From positions 11,040,122-11,104,121 of the forward strand of contig LR990044.1 of NCBI GenBank assembly GCA_905147135.1: a stretch of DNA of 64,000 nucleotides, read 5' to 3'. Both the position numbers and the translations under genes were made by a program. Below are positions 47,140 to 58,302 of this stretch, piece by piece; position 1 is the stretch's first letter; each line of letters begins with the position of its first letter. The notes beneath the pieces were generated by a model. The model was not told the DNA's origin. It saw only the letters and a program-made list of their open reading frames with translations, and searched no databases. The stretch is from Blastobasis lacticolella. Taxonomy: Eukaryota > Arthropoda > Insecta > Lepidoptera > Blastobasidae.

Positions 47140-47450
47140 ACGGCTCGCGCTATTGTCATCCCGTTTTGATTAGCAGGCCAGCGGGGCGGGAGCGGCGCGG
47201 GGGGCGTATCGATCGCAGCCTCCCCGAGATTCACTTTTACGCCACTTGGCCGTCAATTACCGTAATTCTGATAAGGCCCAAGCCGCCAACAGTCATCCGC
47301 TAATGCATTACCGCGTGGAAAAGCGGCGGCGACGCCGTCACGGCAAATTATTTCGCGGTCGGAAAATGGTTGATGTTGCTGTTTATTTGAGGAAATTGGA
47401 CCAGCCCTCGGCGCGCGGCCCGAGGCTGCTCTGTTTATAAAACAATCGGT
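47140..47450. promoter_or_regulatory. GC-rich unique block with homeodomain-like sites
   Basis: After GCGGGGCGGGAGCGGCGCGG come TTTTACGCCACTTGGC, CAATTACC, TGATAAGG and CTAATGCATTA within 150 bp. This is the look of a conserved insect enhancer, but nothing shows conservation here. Confidence 0.25.
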
Positions 47451-47584
47451 GTTTCGCTCCACCATTTTGTTTCCTGTCTATGATGTTAGGATAGTTGTTC
47501 GAGTTGTGTTTTCGACTGCTATTTGTCTAGACTCTAGTGGATTGTACGATTTAATTTGAGTTAGGTAATGTTTCAGCGCAAGTA

Positions 47585-47832
47585 TATTTTGAATAGTTGA
47601 ATACTAACCGATGCTCTTACGGCGAGGAGAAATATAGTGATGAAACCTGCACATTCAGGCGACTGAATGTGTATTCAATCTGGTCAGGTTCCCCTGGTAG
47701 CTGGATCACGGAGGTCAGATGGCAGTCGCTCCACTATAATTACCTGATCTGCCAAATCCTGGATCATGGTCAAAACGGACCCCGGGCCCTCGTGCACGAG
47801 AGCATAACCGGGAATTAACGCTAATATGACTA
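47585..47832 (+). mobile_element. SINE family A, 5'-truncated, 14-bp target duplication
   Basis: It lacks the tRNA head and starts at TTGAATACTAACCGATGC. It is flanked by TTTCAGCGCAAGTA (47571-47584) and TTTCAACGCAAGTA (47833-47846), one mismatch. Confidence 0.85.
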
Positions 47833-48204
47833 TTTCAACGCAAGTAAGTTATCATAGAAGATGATTCCAAAAACTTATTCATACTCAGGATGGCGTATAC
47901 CTACGTTAACTAATGTTGGCACGACGCTGTCTCAAGGCGTTTTCAGGGAAACAGCTGAAAACACCTTCATTAGTCAAATTGTTACCGTGACCTGAATACT
48001 CTCTACTGAAATTATAATCATGTTTTTGCACTAGAAACTTTGCGTTTCCATATTTCTTGAGCTTGTATAAGAGTTTAACAATTTAAATTAGGGAACCTCA
48101 TTGGCGCCGTACTCCTCACCGGTCCTCACACCCAAATATATACCTACCTTATCTTTCTCGGAGAGTTCTTTGCTTTGGTATGAAATCTATACATCGTATA
48201 AAAC

Positions 48205-48361
48205 AGTCGCTTCCTGCCGTCTGTCCCTATGTATCTATGTACGCTTAGATCTTTTAAACTGTGCAACGGATTTTAATGCGATTTTCAGCAATAGATAAAT
48301 TGATTCAGGAGGAACAAGAAAAAAGGGTAGGTACGCGAACGAAGTCGCGCCGGGTCCACTA
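48205..48361 (+). mobile_element. Helitron-type (family D) end
   Basis: It is short in the middle, with hairpin CGCGAACGAAGTCGCG, then CCGGGTCCA and CTAG followed by T, as expected for rolling-circle elements. Confidence 0.75.
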
Positions 48362-50169
48362 GTTGACTATAAATTATTCTGTGTGAATACTCGACTACCT
48401 GACCCACAATTGAGGTTATAGATATGCCATTTAATCAACGTTTTGCAGCGAGTAAACAAATTCTCTCTACTGTGGGTCAAAGAAACATGATACATACCCA
48501 AAATGTAATGTGACTTATTAATAACAACAACACCGATGGATCCCAATAACAAAATTACTTAATCTCTTTTCCCTATCATTTCCCTTTAATTATTTTTCCG
48601 AGTAATTTTACCGACGCTAATGGACGGATACAAATAACGTTTGATAAAATCAATTAGTACCTATCTGACATTACCATTTATTTACTTAAACAAAATTAAG
48701 TAATTATGATCCATTAACAGGTTTTGTGGGTACTTTTCCATAAATAAAAATAAAAATTCAGCTATTCAGTATCAGGCTACTGACTTCAGTCTTCGTGAAT
48801 ACATTTATTTTGCTGCCCGGTTTCGCGTGCCATGGTTTTAATTTAATGAGCTCTACCCCTACCAGTACCAATCCCCCTCAATCTACTAGGATCTATTGCC
48901 AATTTCCACCAGTAGATCAAATCCCTACCACTTTTCTACATAGATATTTATATAGAACCCTTACCCTACAATAACCTATCTCTTTTCTGCATTAGCAGAT
49001 GTTTTGGTAGTCGTATTACCGATCACTACCAGAACTTGAAGTTTGGTAGAAGATTCCCTGAAAATTCATCAACGGTTACGAAGTCCACAGATATCGCGAA
49101 AAGCTTTTTCTGTTAGTTTTTAAGATAAGTTTTTCTGTTGATCGTATTGTTACTACATTTTATGGGATCATCCGATGTGGTGTTAATATGAAGATTCACT
49201 GAAAATTTGCGCAAAATTATGCCCCGTAATTTTTAGCCAGCCTTCTTTCACTTGATTGCTTCATCATTTCATGGCTAAGGGCGCATGATCCGAGCCATTG
49301 CAAAAAGGCGTTGAAACGAACTTTACGTTACTGGCTTATTTTTGGCTATAAATTATAGTTTTAGAGAAATCGACGCGTAAAAGTGCACTTAGCCGAACGA
49401 AAAGGAAGACGCCAAAATTATTAGAATTGAAAAAAGAGATTTTTTCAATATTCGCTCGAGATGGAACGTACAATAACTATTTTTGTTTAATATAATAATG
49501 ATAGTTGTCGTCCGCAAATTGAAGACGAAGAGAGTAATAAAATCAAGCATCGCCTTGTGAGCTTCATAGGCGGGCGGGGTGTCAAAATTACAAGTCTCAA
49601 GCGCAGTCAGAGGCCTCATCACGGATTATTATTACGCCATTCATGATGTAAATTTTTCCCTCTTTGGAATAAGAGGCGCGGAGAGCTACAACAGACTGGC
49701 TAATACTCAGGGGACCGATTCGCACGCTGTGACAATTCGGCATGTTCTCTAGCCAAAATTCTGTTTGAAAACGTCACTGAAATTGATCTTACACAATATA
49801 CGACTGTCGAAGATAGTTTTGGCTGCAATAGACATTTCAATGTCATGGTGAAAAAATGTCGACGTCGAGATGTCACATTGCGAGAGTTATGCGGCAGAAC
49901 GTAGGACGGTGCTATCACAATATGCGTCCGCTCTTGAGCATGTTGGAAACACTGCATGTTTGTTCTATTTACTTATTTGTTGTTATAATACGTCACGATT
50001 ACTGGTTGAATAGGTATGTTCGTCGAATGCTCAAGCAATGACCTAGATCATGATTGTGTGTACTAGCTGTAAGGACGTATGACACACAACTACCTGGCCA
50101 TTGAAAATTTAAATGCAAATCCTGGCATCATAGTTTGATTATTCTGTATTATTTCGATGAAATTACAAA
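48362..50169. other. Unannotated DNA
   Basis: No repeat family member or splice-flanked frame recognised. CTACCA/TGGTAG words are frequent between 48850 and 49060. Confidence 0.45.
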
Positions 50170-50262
50170 TTCCAACAAGCCTGCTAAGTGTAGCGGTTAT
50201 GGTTGAACCCTTCACTTATGTAGAAGAGGCTCTAAACTGGCAGTAGATTGTTAAGGATGATG
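50170..50262 (+). repeat. Family H 3' fragment
   Basis: AGCCTGCTAAGTGTAGCGGT, then TTCACTTATGTAGAAGAGGC, then a GATGATGAA end match the 3' half of the family with many differences. Confidence 0.6.
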
Positions 50263-50439
50263 AAAGCCCCATTGTAGGTATATGATCGTTTTCCAGTTGA
50301 ATAACTTCAATCTGATCTTTATCTGATACGGTTATTTTCTGTTAAAGTACGCTCATCATCATCAATTTAAGTTACACTCTTATCGGTGGAACAATCTCTC
50401 TTATCTGCTACCTCATTTTATCTATCTAACATAAACTGT

Positions 50440-50656
50440 ATAAAACAAAGTCGCTTCATACATACTTACATAAGGATAGACGGCAGTCTGTCCCTATGTA
50501 AGTATGTATCTATGTACTCTTAGATCTTTTAAACTACGCAACGGATTTTAATGCGGTTTTCAACAATAGATAGAGTGATTCAAGATGAATAAATGTAAAA
50601 AAGGGTAGGTAGGGTAAAGTAGGTGAACGCGAACGAAGTCGCGTCGGGTCCACTAA
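50440..50656 (+). mobile_element. Helitron-type (family D) end with internal repeat
   Basis: TATAAAACAAAGTCGCTTCA leads into a partly repeated CATACTTACATA segment. It then has the common body, the hairpin, and CTAA followed by T. Confidence 0.72.
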
Positions 50657-51249
50657 TCTAGTATACCTACCATTAGCAAGCTCATTAGTCCGCCATCGTG
50701 GCGATGCGGGCTTACCTATATAATGCCTATTCACTCTTGCCTTTAAAAATACCCAGATTATATGGCTCGGGAAACAGTTTCGTAGACAAAGAGTTACACC
50801 CCTTGGCTGTTCGCATGATAATGAAGAAGCGAAATGTTTGGTGAAATGTAGTCGATATTCCATCTATTCACACCAAACATGTGGGTGAAAACCTAACCCT
50901 CGTCTAGCGCCCGGAAGATAGAACTAGATATGTTTCTTCGTAATCACGCATTCACTTTATCTTTCAGGCCCTTTCAATATTAAACTGTTTCTCTTCCCCT
51001 CCTCAACCTCAACTTTGCTTTCTATTATTACCCAAAATACGCTAGCCACAAACTTATTATCAACCGTGTAAAAATAGATTGAGTACTAGAAATAGAAAAA
51101 CAAAACACACAATGATCACGTCACACACCTACTCATTGTGGCTCGGCAGTGGGTGGAAGGACGCGTCAGCGAGTTTAGTTGGTTTGGATGAATGGTGTCA
51201 TAAAGAGTACAATGACGCAAGAGCTTACGCGCTTTATTACCTTTGACTA

Positions 51250-51440
51250 AATTCAGTAGCTCGAAGAACAGATGGCCGATGGGGCAGTAAAGTTCTCGAG
51301 TGGCGACCACGTACCGGAAGACGCAGCGTGGGTAGGCCTCCCACAAGGTGGACCGATGACCTGGTAAATATCGCAGGTACCAGCTGGATGGGGAAGGCAC
51401 AGGACCGGCCGATGACGGTTTCGAGATCCCGCAGACTGCA
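51250..51440 (+). pseudogene. RTE-like reverse transcriptase C-terminal fragment
   Basis: The plus-strand translation reads RRTDGRWGSKVLEWRPRTGR, then RSVGRPPTRWTDDLVNIAG and WMGKAQDRP. This is the standard C-terminal signature of RTE/BovB-like LINEs (WTDD...QDR). It stops soon after and has no tail. Confidence 0.8.
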
Positions 51441-51729
51441 GACTTTTTAGCGGCCGATAGTTTAGTTTGAAGGCAATCGGGAAGCCCTTCAAACTTATTT
51501 ATCGGCGAATACCGAATCGATATAGCACAACACTTGCACACTGATGAAGAGCCTAACTAAATTATCAGCCGATGGAAAGTCTGCAGTCTGCGGGGGCTCT
51601 TACGTTACTGGTCGTTTCGCTTTTCGAAAGCCGTGATACAAAAACGGACCTTATTTTATGAGCAATACATTCTAGTTTGATTTGATCTCTCTCCTTTTGC
51701 TTCTGAATTTAGGCTACTGCATTTAGTCA

Positions 51730-53700
51730 AATGTAATAAGCGCATTATAGAAAACAGCCGGCCGCGGCGTGTACGCGACACGCGGCTCGCGCGCCGATGA
51801 CGTCACCTCCCCGCCCCGCCATCCGCCGCCAATTGAATTGTCTCCCGCGGCGACGATGTATCAATATTTTTATCTCGTTTATCAATCGCGTACGCGGCGG
51901 GCACTCGCCGTGACAGCAGCAGGGCATCGAGTCCGAAAATTTTGTAATGGTTCGATCGAATTGTTGTTGGGTCGCTACGGAAGTTCAATCGCAAGTTGAC
52001 ACATTTTTGGTGTTCTGCTACCAATAAAAGATCGATCAAGTTATCGGTTTTTGTTACAATCGATCCGATTGTGTGATAAAACGGTCTTCTCCTCTTATTT
52101 GACAAGGGTCTTCATTGCGGATAATTAATTAATTTATTTATTTAACAGTTTATTGTGCACAGGAAATACATAGTAAATAACAGGCAAAGTAATAAATGAC
52201 ACAACAGGCGCTACTTATTTCTAAAAGAAATCGCTTCCTTCAAATTTAATTTAGGTTAAATAAAAAAAACGGTAAAATAAATAAATAAAAGCAAATCAAT
52301 CGTGATAATTTCACGTTCTTTTGGTCAGGCTCGGGGTGGGTAGATATCAAAAGGCCAAGGAGTTTGTCGATTGAGAGTCTATTTGATTACAACTCAATTA
52401 CGCTGACCTACAAGTTTTTGCAGAACACGTAATTTGTCTCGAGTTGTAATCTACATGTAATCGAATTGTGCGAAACCTAACAAAAATAGCGGACTTGATA
52501 CCCAGGCGGATGGCAACGCGCCCCGTGACAGTAATGACGTCATATCCGTCCCAGCCGGGCCCTGTCACCCGGCGGCCAGTTCCCGCCTTTATCTATACTG
52601 TCGTATTATTTGTCAATCGCTCGACAAACTAATGGCTTTCACTCCGAGCTGTTAATTTAGATGAATAGCGCGATATGTTGTGGCTTCTAAGTGAGTAGCT
52701 TTTCAGATAAGTTTTTCATCAACAGCCCGGTGGATGTACTAAAATAAATAATTACTTTGTAAAGCGCAAACATTATCCTGATGAAATGAGAAGGAAGAGT
52801 TCCAATTGAACCGGAGCCCATGCCTTTCAATTTGATGAATATTTTAGCGGGCATTTACGCAGCGCCGGACCGGATGGAACGCTGAAAACACAGTTTGTAC
52901 AAAAGTGAGTTTCCTTCCTCGCCGCTCAATTTTGGCGTTTGATTTGTCAGAGTGATTTAAGATTAGGGCACAAAGGCCTGTTTCCGAGGAAATCCCGATT
53001 TCCGCCAATTGTTAAGGTCCCTTCGGAATGGAATCACTTGTTAGGCCCGCCGAAACAGAATCACTTTTACGCTACTTTTGATCCGCTCGCCGGCAATATC
53101 CGTTGAAAGTTCAGCGATTTTATGCCCCGAGTGCCAGGGGCGGTTACTGGCGGCGCTCAGCCGTTCCTTATTCACCGGACGGGAAATATGACGCGTCAAG
53201 TGGCGTTACTGCGCTCTTATTAGGCGTTGAAAGGGGCCGGCGAGCTGTCTCCAGAGTGTACGTCATTGTTACCTTACGCCGTTGGCTTTATTTGGTACGT
53301 GATTGGCGTAAGATACTCCATTAGCGCGTACGGTTGCTGCCAAAGTTTGAGAGCAAAACTGTAGGCGACAAACATCGCCCTCTAAAACTGTAAACCCCAG
53401 TTCACGTGGAGCGACGTCACTCCATAAATCTCTCCGAGCTCAGTTGGCAGCACGTCAAAATGGCGGAACAATTACGTTGTCAAGTCCATAAGGATTACAC
53501 GTCGTCACGTCACTTGATGACACATTTCGCCAGAGACGGCCGGGAGTTCGTCGTATTACTTTGTCGCTGAATATTGCGGAGGAGTCTCACCTCTATATCA
53601 CACTTCATTGCTCACCCCTTCCATCCATTTAATACTCGCCGGGGCTCTTTCCAACCGCTCAGCTTTGCCAAGTTTAAAGAGTAACTCATCTTGTGCTTCA
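51730..53700. promoter_or_regulatory. Repeat-poor, CpG-containing block with CRE-type sites
   Basis: The block holds two perfect TGACGTCA sites (51798-51805 and 52535-52542), a GACGTCAC (53413) next to CACGTG (53403), GC-box-like CCGCCCCGCC, a GATA-type TTATCT and AATGGCGG. GC and CpG are higher than in the surroundings. Apart from a LINE tail at 52125 I see no mobile element. It could be an enhancer or the promoter of the minus-strand gene. No convincing first exon was found. Confidence 0.35.
52125..52175 (-). repeat. LINE 3' tail fragment
   Basis: On the minus strand GTGCACAATAAACTGTTAAA and AAATAAAT repeats are like the tail at 1990. Confidence 0.45.
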
Positions 53701-53849
53701 ATTTTGTACGAAACGATTATTTAGCAGATTTTTAAGAACGTGGTGATTCAAGTGTCAGTTGCTGCGATTCATTGCTGCTTTACTTAACAAACAATGCGTC
53801 AAAATAATATCTATTAATAGCCGCGCTAAACTGGCTAATTATTCCTAAT

Positions 53850-53960
53850 TCTCCAGATTTCCATTACTGATTCCCAATTAAACAGATTCCTAGTTTTGCA
53901 GGTTCTGAGCTTTACAGTTTCCCAGTTTTACAAATTCCTAGTTCTACAGATTCCCACTAC
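53850..53960. repeat. Degenerate minisatellite
   Basis: Variants of CAGATTCCTAGTTTTGCAG recur about six times with a 16-20 bp period. Confidence 0.6.
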
Positions 53961-54860
53961 ATAGGCCTAGCTCAAGAAACATAAATATTGACACCGGGAT
54001 TTTCAAATATCGCAAGGGACTTTAGGAAATACGAAAACTGGTCTAGACTACTTCCGGGTACGTAGTGTACGGGACGTAGACTACGGCGCAAGCAATATAA
54101 CATTGTATTGTATATATTCAGTAAGTACCTACGCTTCTAGATAGGACCCCAAAACAAAAATTAATAAAAACAAACTGGCCCCGAATTGCCAGCAAATGTG
54201 GCCCTTTCTCCCGTGTTAATAACGAATGCAGGCGTTGGCGCAAGAAGTTTTTATGTAAATGATACAGCCACCGATTCGCAGCCAGTACGTTGGTTAATTA
54301 GGGCCATTTTTCCCGCCAAAACAGCCTTGGGAAACGTTAAATGTTATTACGCTGGAGGCAATTCGCTGGCGAGCACAAAAATTAACTTTATTTCATTAGG
54401 TTGTTCCTTCAAAGTAAGTGGGTTTCGAGTGTAGACGGTGTTTGGAGGTTGAATGGGTAGTTTTGCGTCAGACTCAGAAAAGTCAGGATTCAGTTCAAAA
54501 ATTGTTTTTAAAACATATATCAATCTTGTATTCATAAATAGTAATTTGGGGATATTTTCACCTAAAGGGAAGTGAACAATAAAAGTTAATAGGTAGAAAT
54601 ATATATCCGATAATTGGTATAAGCTAAAATAACTACAGCAAGAGGAGATAAAGATAGTAAACAAAAGTTTGCGACTTTACATCTATCATTTCATACAAAC
54701 CTGTGACATAGATACTTAACTTATGAAACCTAACTACTTATGAAAGCTTCATACGAAATGACCGATGAACAGCCGCTGTACAGCCTTTGTTTAGTATCTT
54801 TGTTAAAATCTGGGAAAACAAATCCGTTATCCATCTTCCCTTATCCCACTAGTATTATTT

Positions 54861-55113
54861 GACGACCTGAGTGGTTCAATGGTCAACATGCAAGAGGTCC
54901 CGGGTTCGATTCCCGGCCGGGCAGAAATTGAAATGATGAATTTTAATTTCTGTTACGGGTCTGGGTGTTATATGTATAATAAGTCTGTATTTAAAAAAAA
55001 AAGTATTTAAGTAGTATGTCAGTTATCTAACACCCATAGTACAAGCTTTGCTTAGTTTGGGGCTAGATGGCGCTGTGTGAATTTGTCCACGAATATTTAT
55101 TAATTTATTTTAT
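54861..55113 (+). mobile_element. SINE family B with head deletion
   Basis: It starts GACGACCTGAGTGG but the anticodon arm (CCGGTCTGCCACG) is deleted between AACATG and CAAGAGG. Body and tail are well kept. Confidence 0.85.
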
Positions 55114-55589
55114 AATGTCTCTTGGTGGATCTAACCCTACCGAAACGTCGTGAAAACAAATCGAAAAGGTACGTCGCGTGTAAGTCCCGTCTAATATAAT
55201 AATATGTCTCTTGGAAGTTATACTGTCAAAAGTTTTGACTTCATGTTTTATGACCGGCCGGCTATCTCACGTCAACAGAATGCTGTTAAGATCGCTGTGT
55301 TTAAAACACACACCATCTGGTTAGCCTTTTTTATTATTCTACGCAGATACAAACAAGCAGACAGCCCACCTGACTGATCAGTAGCGATACCGAATGACGC
55401 AATGATCAGCAGTGATACCGAAAGACTCTTAATAATTTTTTAACGATGACTGCTGTGTACATTAAATTTTCGAAGAATATGGAAAGCGGCTTAAGTCCAG
55501 CAAAAGACTGGTATGGGGCGCGGGCTATTGATGATGACAGTGTTCTCTCAGCAGAACGAACCACACAGAGACAGGACACAGGTTCTCAT

Positions 55590-55865
55590 GCCTCACCGCC
55601 CTCATATCGCCCTAGCGCCCATCCCGGCCTCTGCCAAGGTCCGCTTTCCTACTGATTCTTCTCCACTTCACCCGGTATTCGTCCTCGCATTGTAAGACTT
55701 TGGCTCTCGCATCCGACTCAGCTATGTTAAACCATGGGGCCCCTTTCCTGATACCGGCTCACTGATACTGGGGCTCACGCAATACGTGACCAAACCAGCG
55801 TGGCGAGCCTCCTAAATCTAATCTGCGATATCCCCACGCCAAAGCTGCCACGGATACCTATACTC
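55590..55865 (-). pseudogene. Family E (RTE-like) 3' end
   Basis: Reversed it carries GGAGGCTCGCCACGCTGG, CGTATTGCGTGAGCC, AGGAAAGGGGCCCC and TGGCAGAGGCCGGGATGGGC, the same order as the 24 kb copy. It adjoins a SINE B copy. Confidence 0.75.
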
Positions 55866-55877
55866 GTTACGTACATG

Positions 55878-56403
55878 CCGACCTGAGTGGTTCAATTGGT
55901 TAACATGCCGGTTGCCACGCAAGGTCCCGGGTTCGATTCCCGACTGAGCAGAAATTGAAATGAGGAATTTTAATTTATGTTACGGGTCTGGGTGTAGTGT
56001 GTAAAATAAGTGTGTATTTAAAAAAAAGCATCATCATCATAGCCCGTAACAGTCCACTGCAGGACTAAGGGCCTCTCCCACGAAAGGGGAGGTTATTGCC
56101 ATAATCTCCACGCTTGGCAGGCGGGTTGGAGATCGCAGTGTTTAAATAAAACAATGGAAAATGCTGCTGCCCATTTTCCAGACTACGGAGACTCTTGATC
56201 TTTTGCCTCGAAAACATTAGTCGCCTTGTGCGACATCCATGAGTGTAAGGGGTTGGTGCTATTCTACTCTGCCGGACACCACACGGCCACAAAAAAAAGC
56301 ATATAAGCAGTTTATCAGTTATCTAACACCCATAACACAAGCTTTGCTTACTTTGGGGCTAGATGGCGTTGTGTGAATTGTCCAAGCATACTCGTATTTA
56401 TGA
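55878..56403 (+). mobile_element. SINE family B interrupted by a family H insertion
   Basis: The first part (55878-56030) ends in the A-run. The second part resumes at 56291 with the same A-run and continues to GATGGCGTTGTGTG. Between them lies a family H copy in opposite orientation. Confidence 0.85.
56031..56290 (-). mobile_element. Family H repeat inserted into SINE B, 11-bp duplication
   Basis: The insert begins with CATCATCAT, the family's GATGAT tail read backwards, and carries CCACTGCAGGACTAAGG and CCACGCTTGGCAGG. It is flanked by AAAAAAAAGCA at 56020-56030 and 56291-56301. Confidence 0.85.
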
Positions 56404-57092
56404 TTATTTATATCTCACCGCACTACACTTCGTCAATCGAGAAAAAAACCAAACTGATATTGCATAGCATACTCGTGAAATTAGGTATATACATACACGC
56501 TCGCTCACGTTACGTCACAGTTTCGCACCGTAATTGTCTTAATAATGTGTTAATTAGTGCAGGGAAATTGGATCGGGTTCGATACGCCGTGCTCGCTTAC
56601 AGAGCTTTATGTGTATACATAGAGACAGATTAATTATTCAAATGTCGGTACACAATTGTAGAGATAATTATGCTGGTCCTTTGTGTTATGGCTTGGGTTT
56701 TCTGTTACCAATTATTGTTTGCCTATTAAGCAAATTATTGCGTTTAATGAAATTATCATTAGTTCTCAGTCTATTAAAAATTGGTGTCTGAGTTCGGTCC
56801 GAGTTTTTTTAGTCCGTCAAGTTTGTTTGCAAGTTTTTCTCTTAGATTTTTCCTATTTGACTATTTACTATCAAAATTATTTGACGTGAATACCTTTAAT
56901 GACGGATACCTAAATAAGATTTCGTTCTGTTCGCCTTGAAATGGATAATATAGTCTAACCACAGGTCTAACTAAAGTAATACGTAGATAATAAACATTTA
57001 TGATTCACCGCCGAACCCATAATAATTTCGCTTACTGTAACAAATAAATAACAGAGTCACATCAATAACTTACTGCTTTCCGAAAAGCAAAC

Positions 57093-57275
57093 TTACCCCC
57101 TTAACTCAGAGTTGACATTCGAACAAAATACAGTACGCGCGAACGACTCAACTCGGGAACACGAGAGATTAACTCTCACGTTTGTTTGTCTCGTTACCCG
57201 CGTCGCAAGCGCAACGATAAATATCTTATAAACAATAAAGCATAAAACAAAGCAAAATATGAGCCGGAACAGCAA
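57093..57275 (-). other. Possible first coding exon with signal-peptide-like start
   Basis: From an ATG at 57275 on the minus strand runs a 60-codon open frame beginning MLFRLIFCFVLCFIVYKIF, a hydrophobic stretch like a signal peptide or anchor. The frame ends exactly in a consensus donor (AAGGGG|GTAAGT). A second GTAAGTT lies about 20 nt further on. There is no recognisable homology, and random AT-rich DNA can give hydrophobic frames. It could equally be a non-coding 5' exon of the large gene. Confidence 0.15.
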
Positions 57276-57739
57276 TAAAATAGCGTGGGACGCCCTCCGT
57301 ATTGCCTCTAAGAGCGGCTCGAGCCGGTTTAAATTTCGAACGACTTGTTGTGACGGTTATGACGGCGGTCCCGCTTTAAGGTTCCTAATGTTACGTTTTA
57401 TTAATCAATTAGGAATATAGCGCTTGTATCGACGCGGTAATATTAAAATTTTATATTACGTTTGTGGGTTATTAATAATAATTCTCTAAACAAATAGAAT
57501 GGAACTCTGTTTTGTTGAGCAAAATATTATTGTATTGTAAACAACTTCTGAGTAATATGCTGCAAGAGCTTTAGTTCGTGTTCGGATTGGTTAGGTTAGT
57601 TTCGCCAACGGTCGCGACAGGCACCCTAGGGATCAACTTTCTATATATACGAGGTTTATACAGTTACTTATATGTTTGCACAATAGGATCTCGGTACACC
57701 AAAAACTAGGCTGCAGTGTTTTCCGCCGTGTTTTTGAGT

Positions 57740-57857
57740 GTTGACACTGCGATGTTCAACTCGCCAAGTTTAGAGAATTGGAGATACCAATAGTAAAACC
57801 CTTCACTGATATGGAGAAGCTTCAAGTCCAGCAGTTTTCTATTTCGGGCTGATGAAG
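57740..57857 (+). repeat. Family H 3' fragment, diverged
   Basis: GACACTGCGATGTTCAACTC, then CTTCAAGTCCAGCAG, then GGGCTGATGAAG align with the family's last 120 bases. Confidence 0.65.
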
Positions 57858-57947
57858 CGAATACAGCTAGGTTTAATTAAAAGTCAATAAACCTTTTGAA
57901 TCAAATTACCTAAATGCTCATTAGTCAAATCACAATAATAAAAACAA

Positions 57948-58302
57948 TTTGGGTTAATATCCCGGCTATTCTCTAGCGCACGTGGGTCCGAAATCCCCCA
58001 TGACCATGCCCTAGGATTTGGCAGATCAGATAATTGTAGTAGAGCGACTGCCATCTGACCTCCATGCCGCCGTGACCCTGCTACCAGGGGAACCTGACCA
58101 GATTCGATCATGGTTACACATTCATTTGCCTGAATGAGCAGGTTTCATCACCACATTTTCCCTCACCGTAAGAGCATCGGTTAGTACACAACTAATGCAC
58201 ACAACTCAGAAAAAAGTCAATTGTACATGGCCGCAGTGTAATTCGAACCCGTACCTCTCACCCACGAGTCGGATAACGTAACCCCTTGGCCACCGAAGCT
58301 CC
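57948..58302 (-). mobile_element. SINE family A, full length, diverged
   Basis: The tail end reads AATATCCCGG, the body carries CTGCTACCAGGGGAACC, and the head ends at GCCACCGAAGCTC. No clear target duplication was found. Confidence 0.82.
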
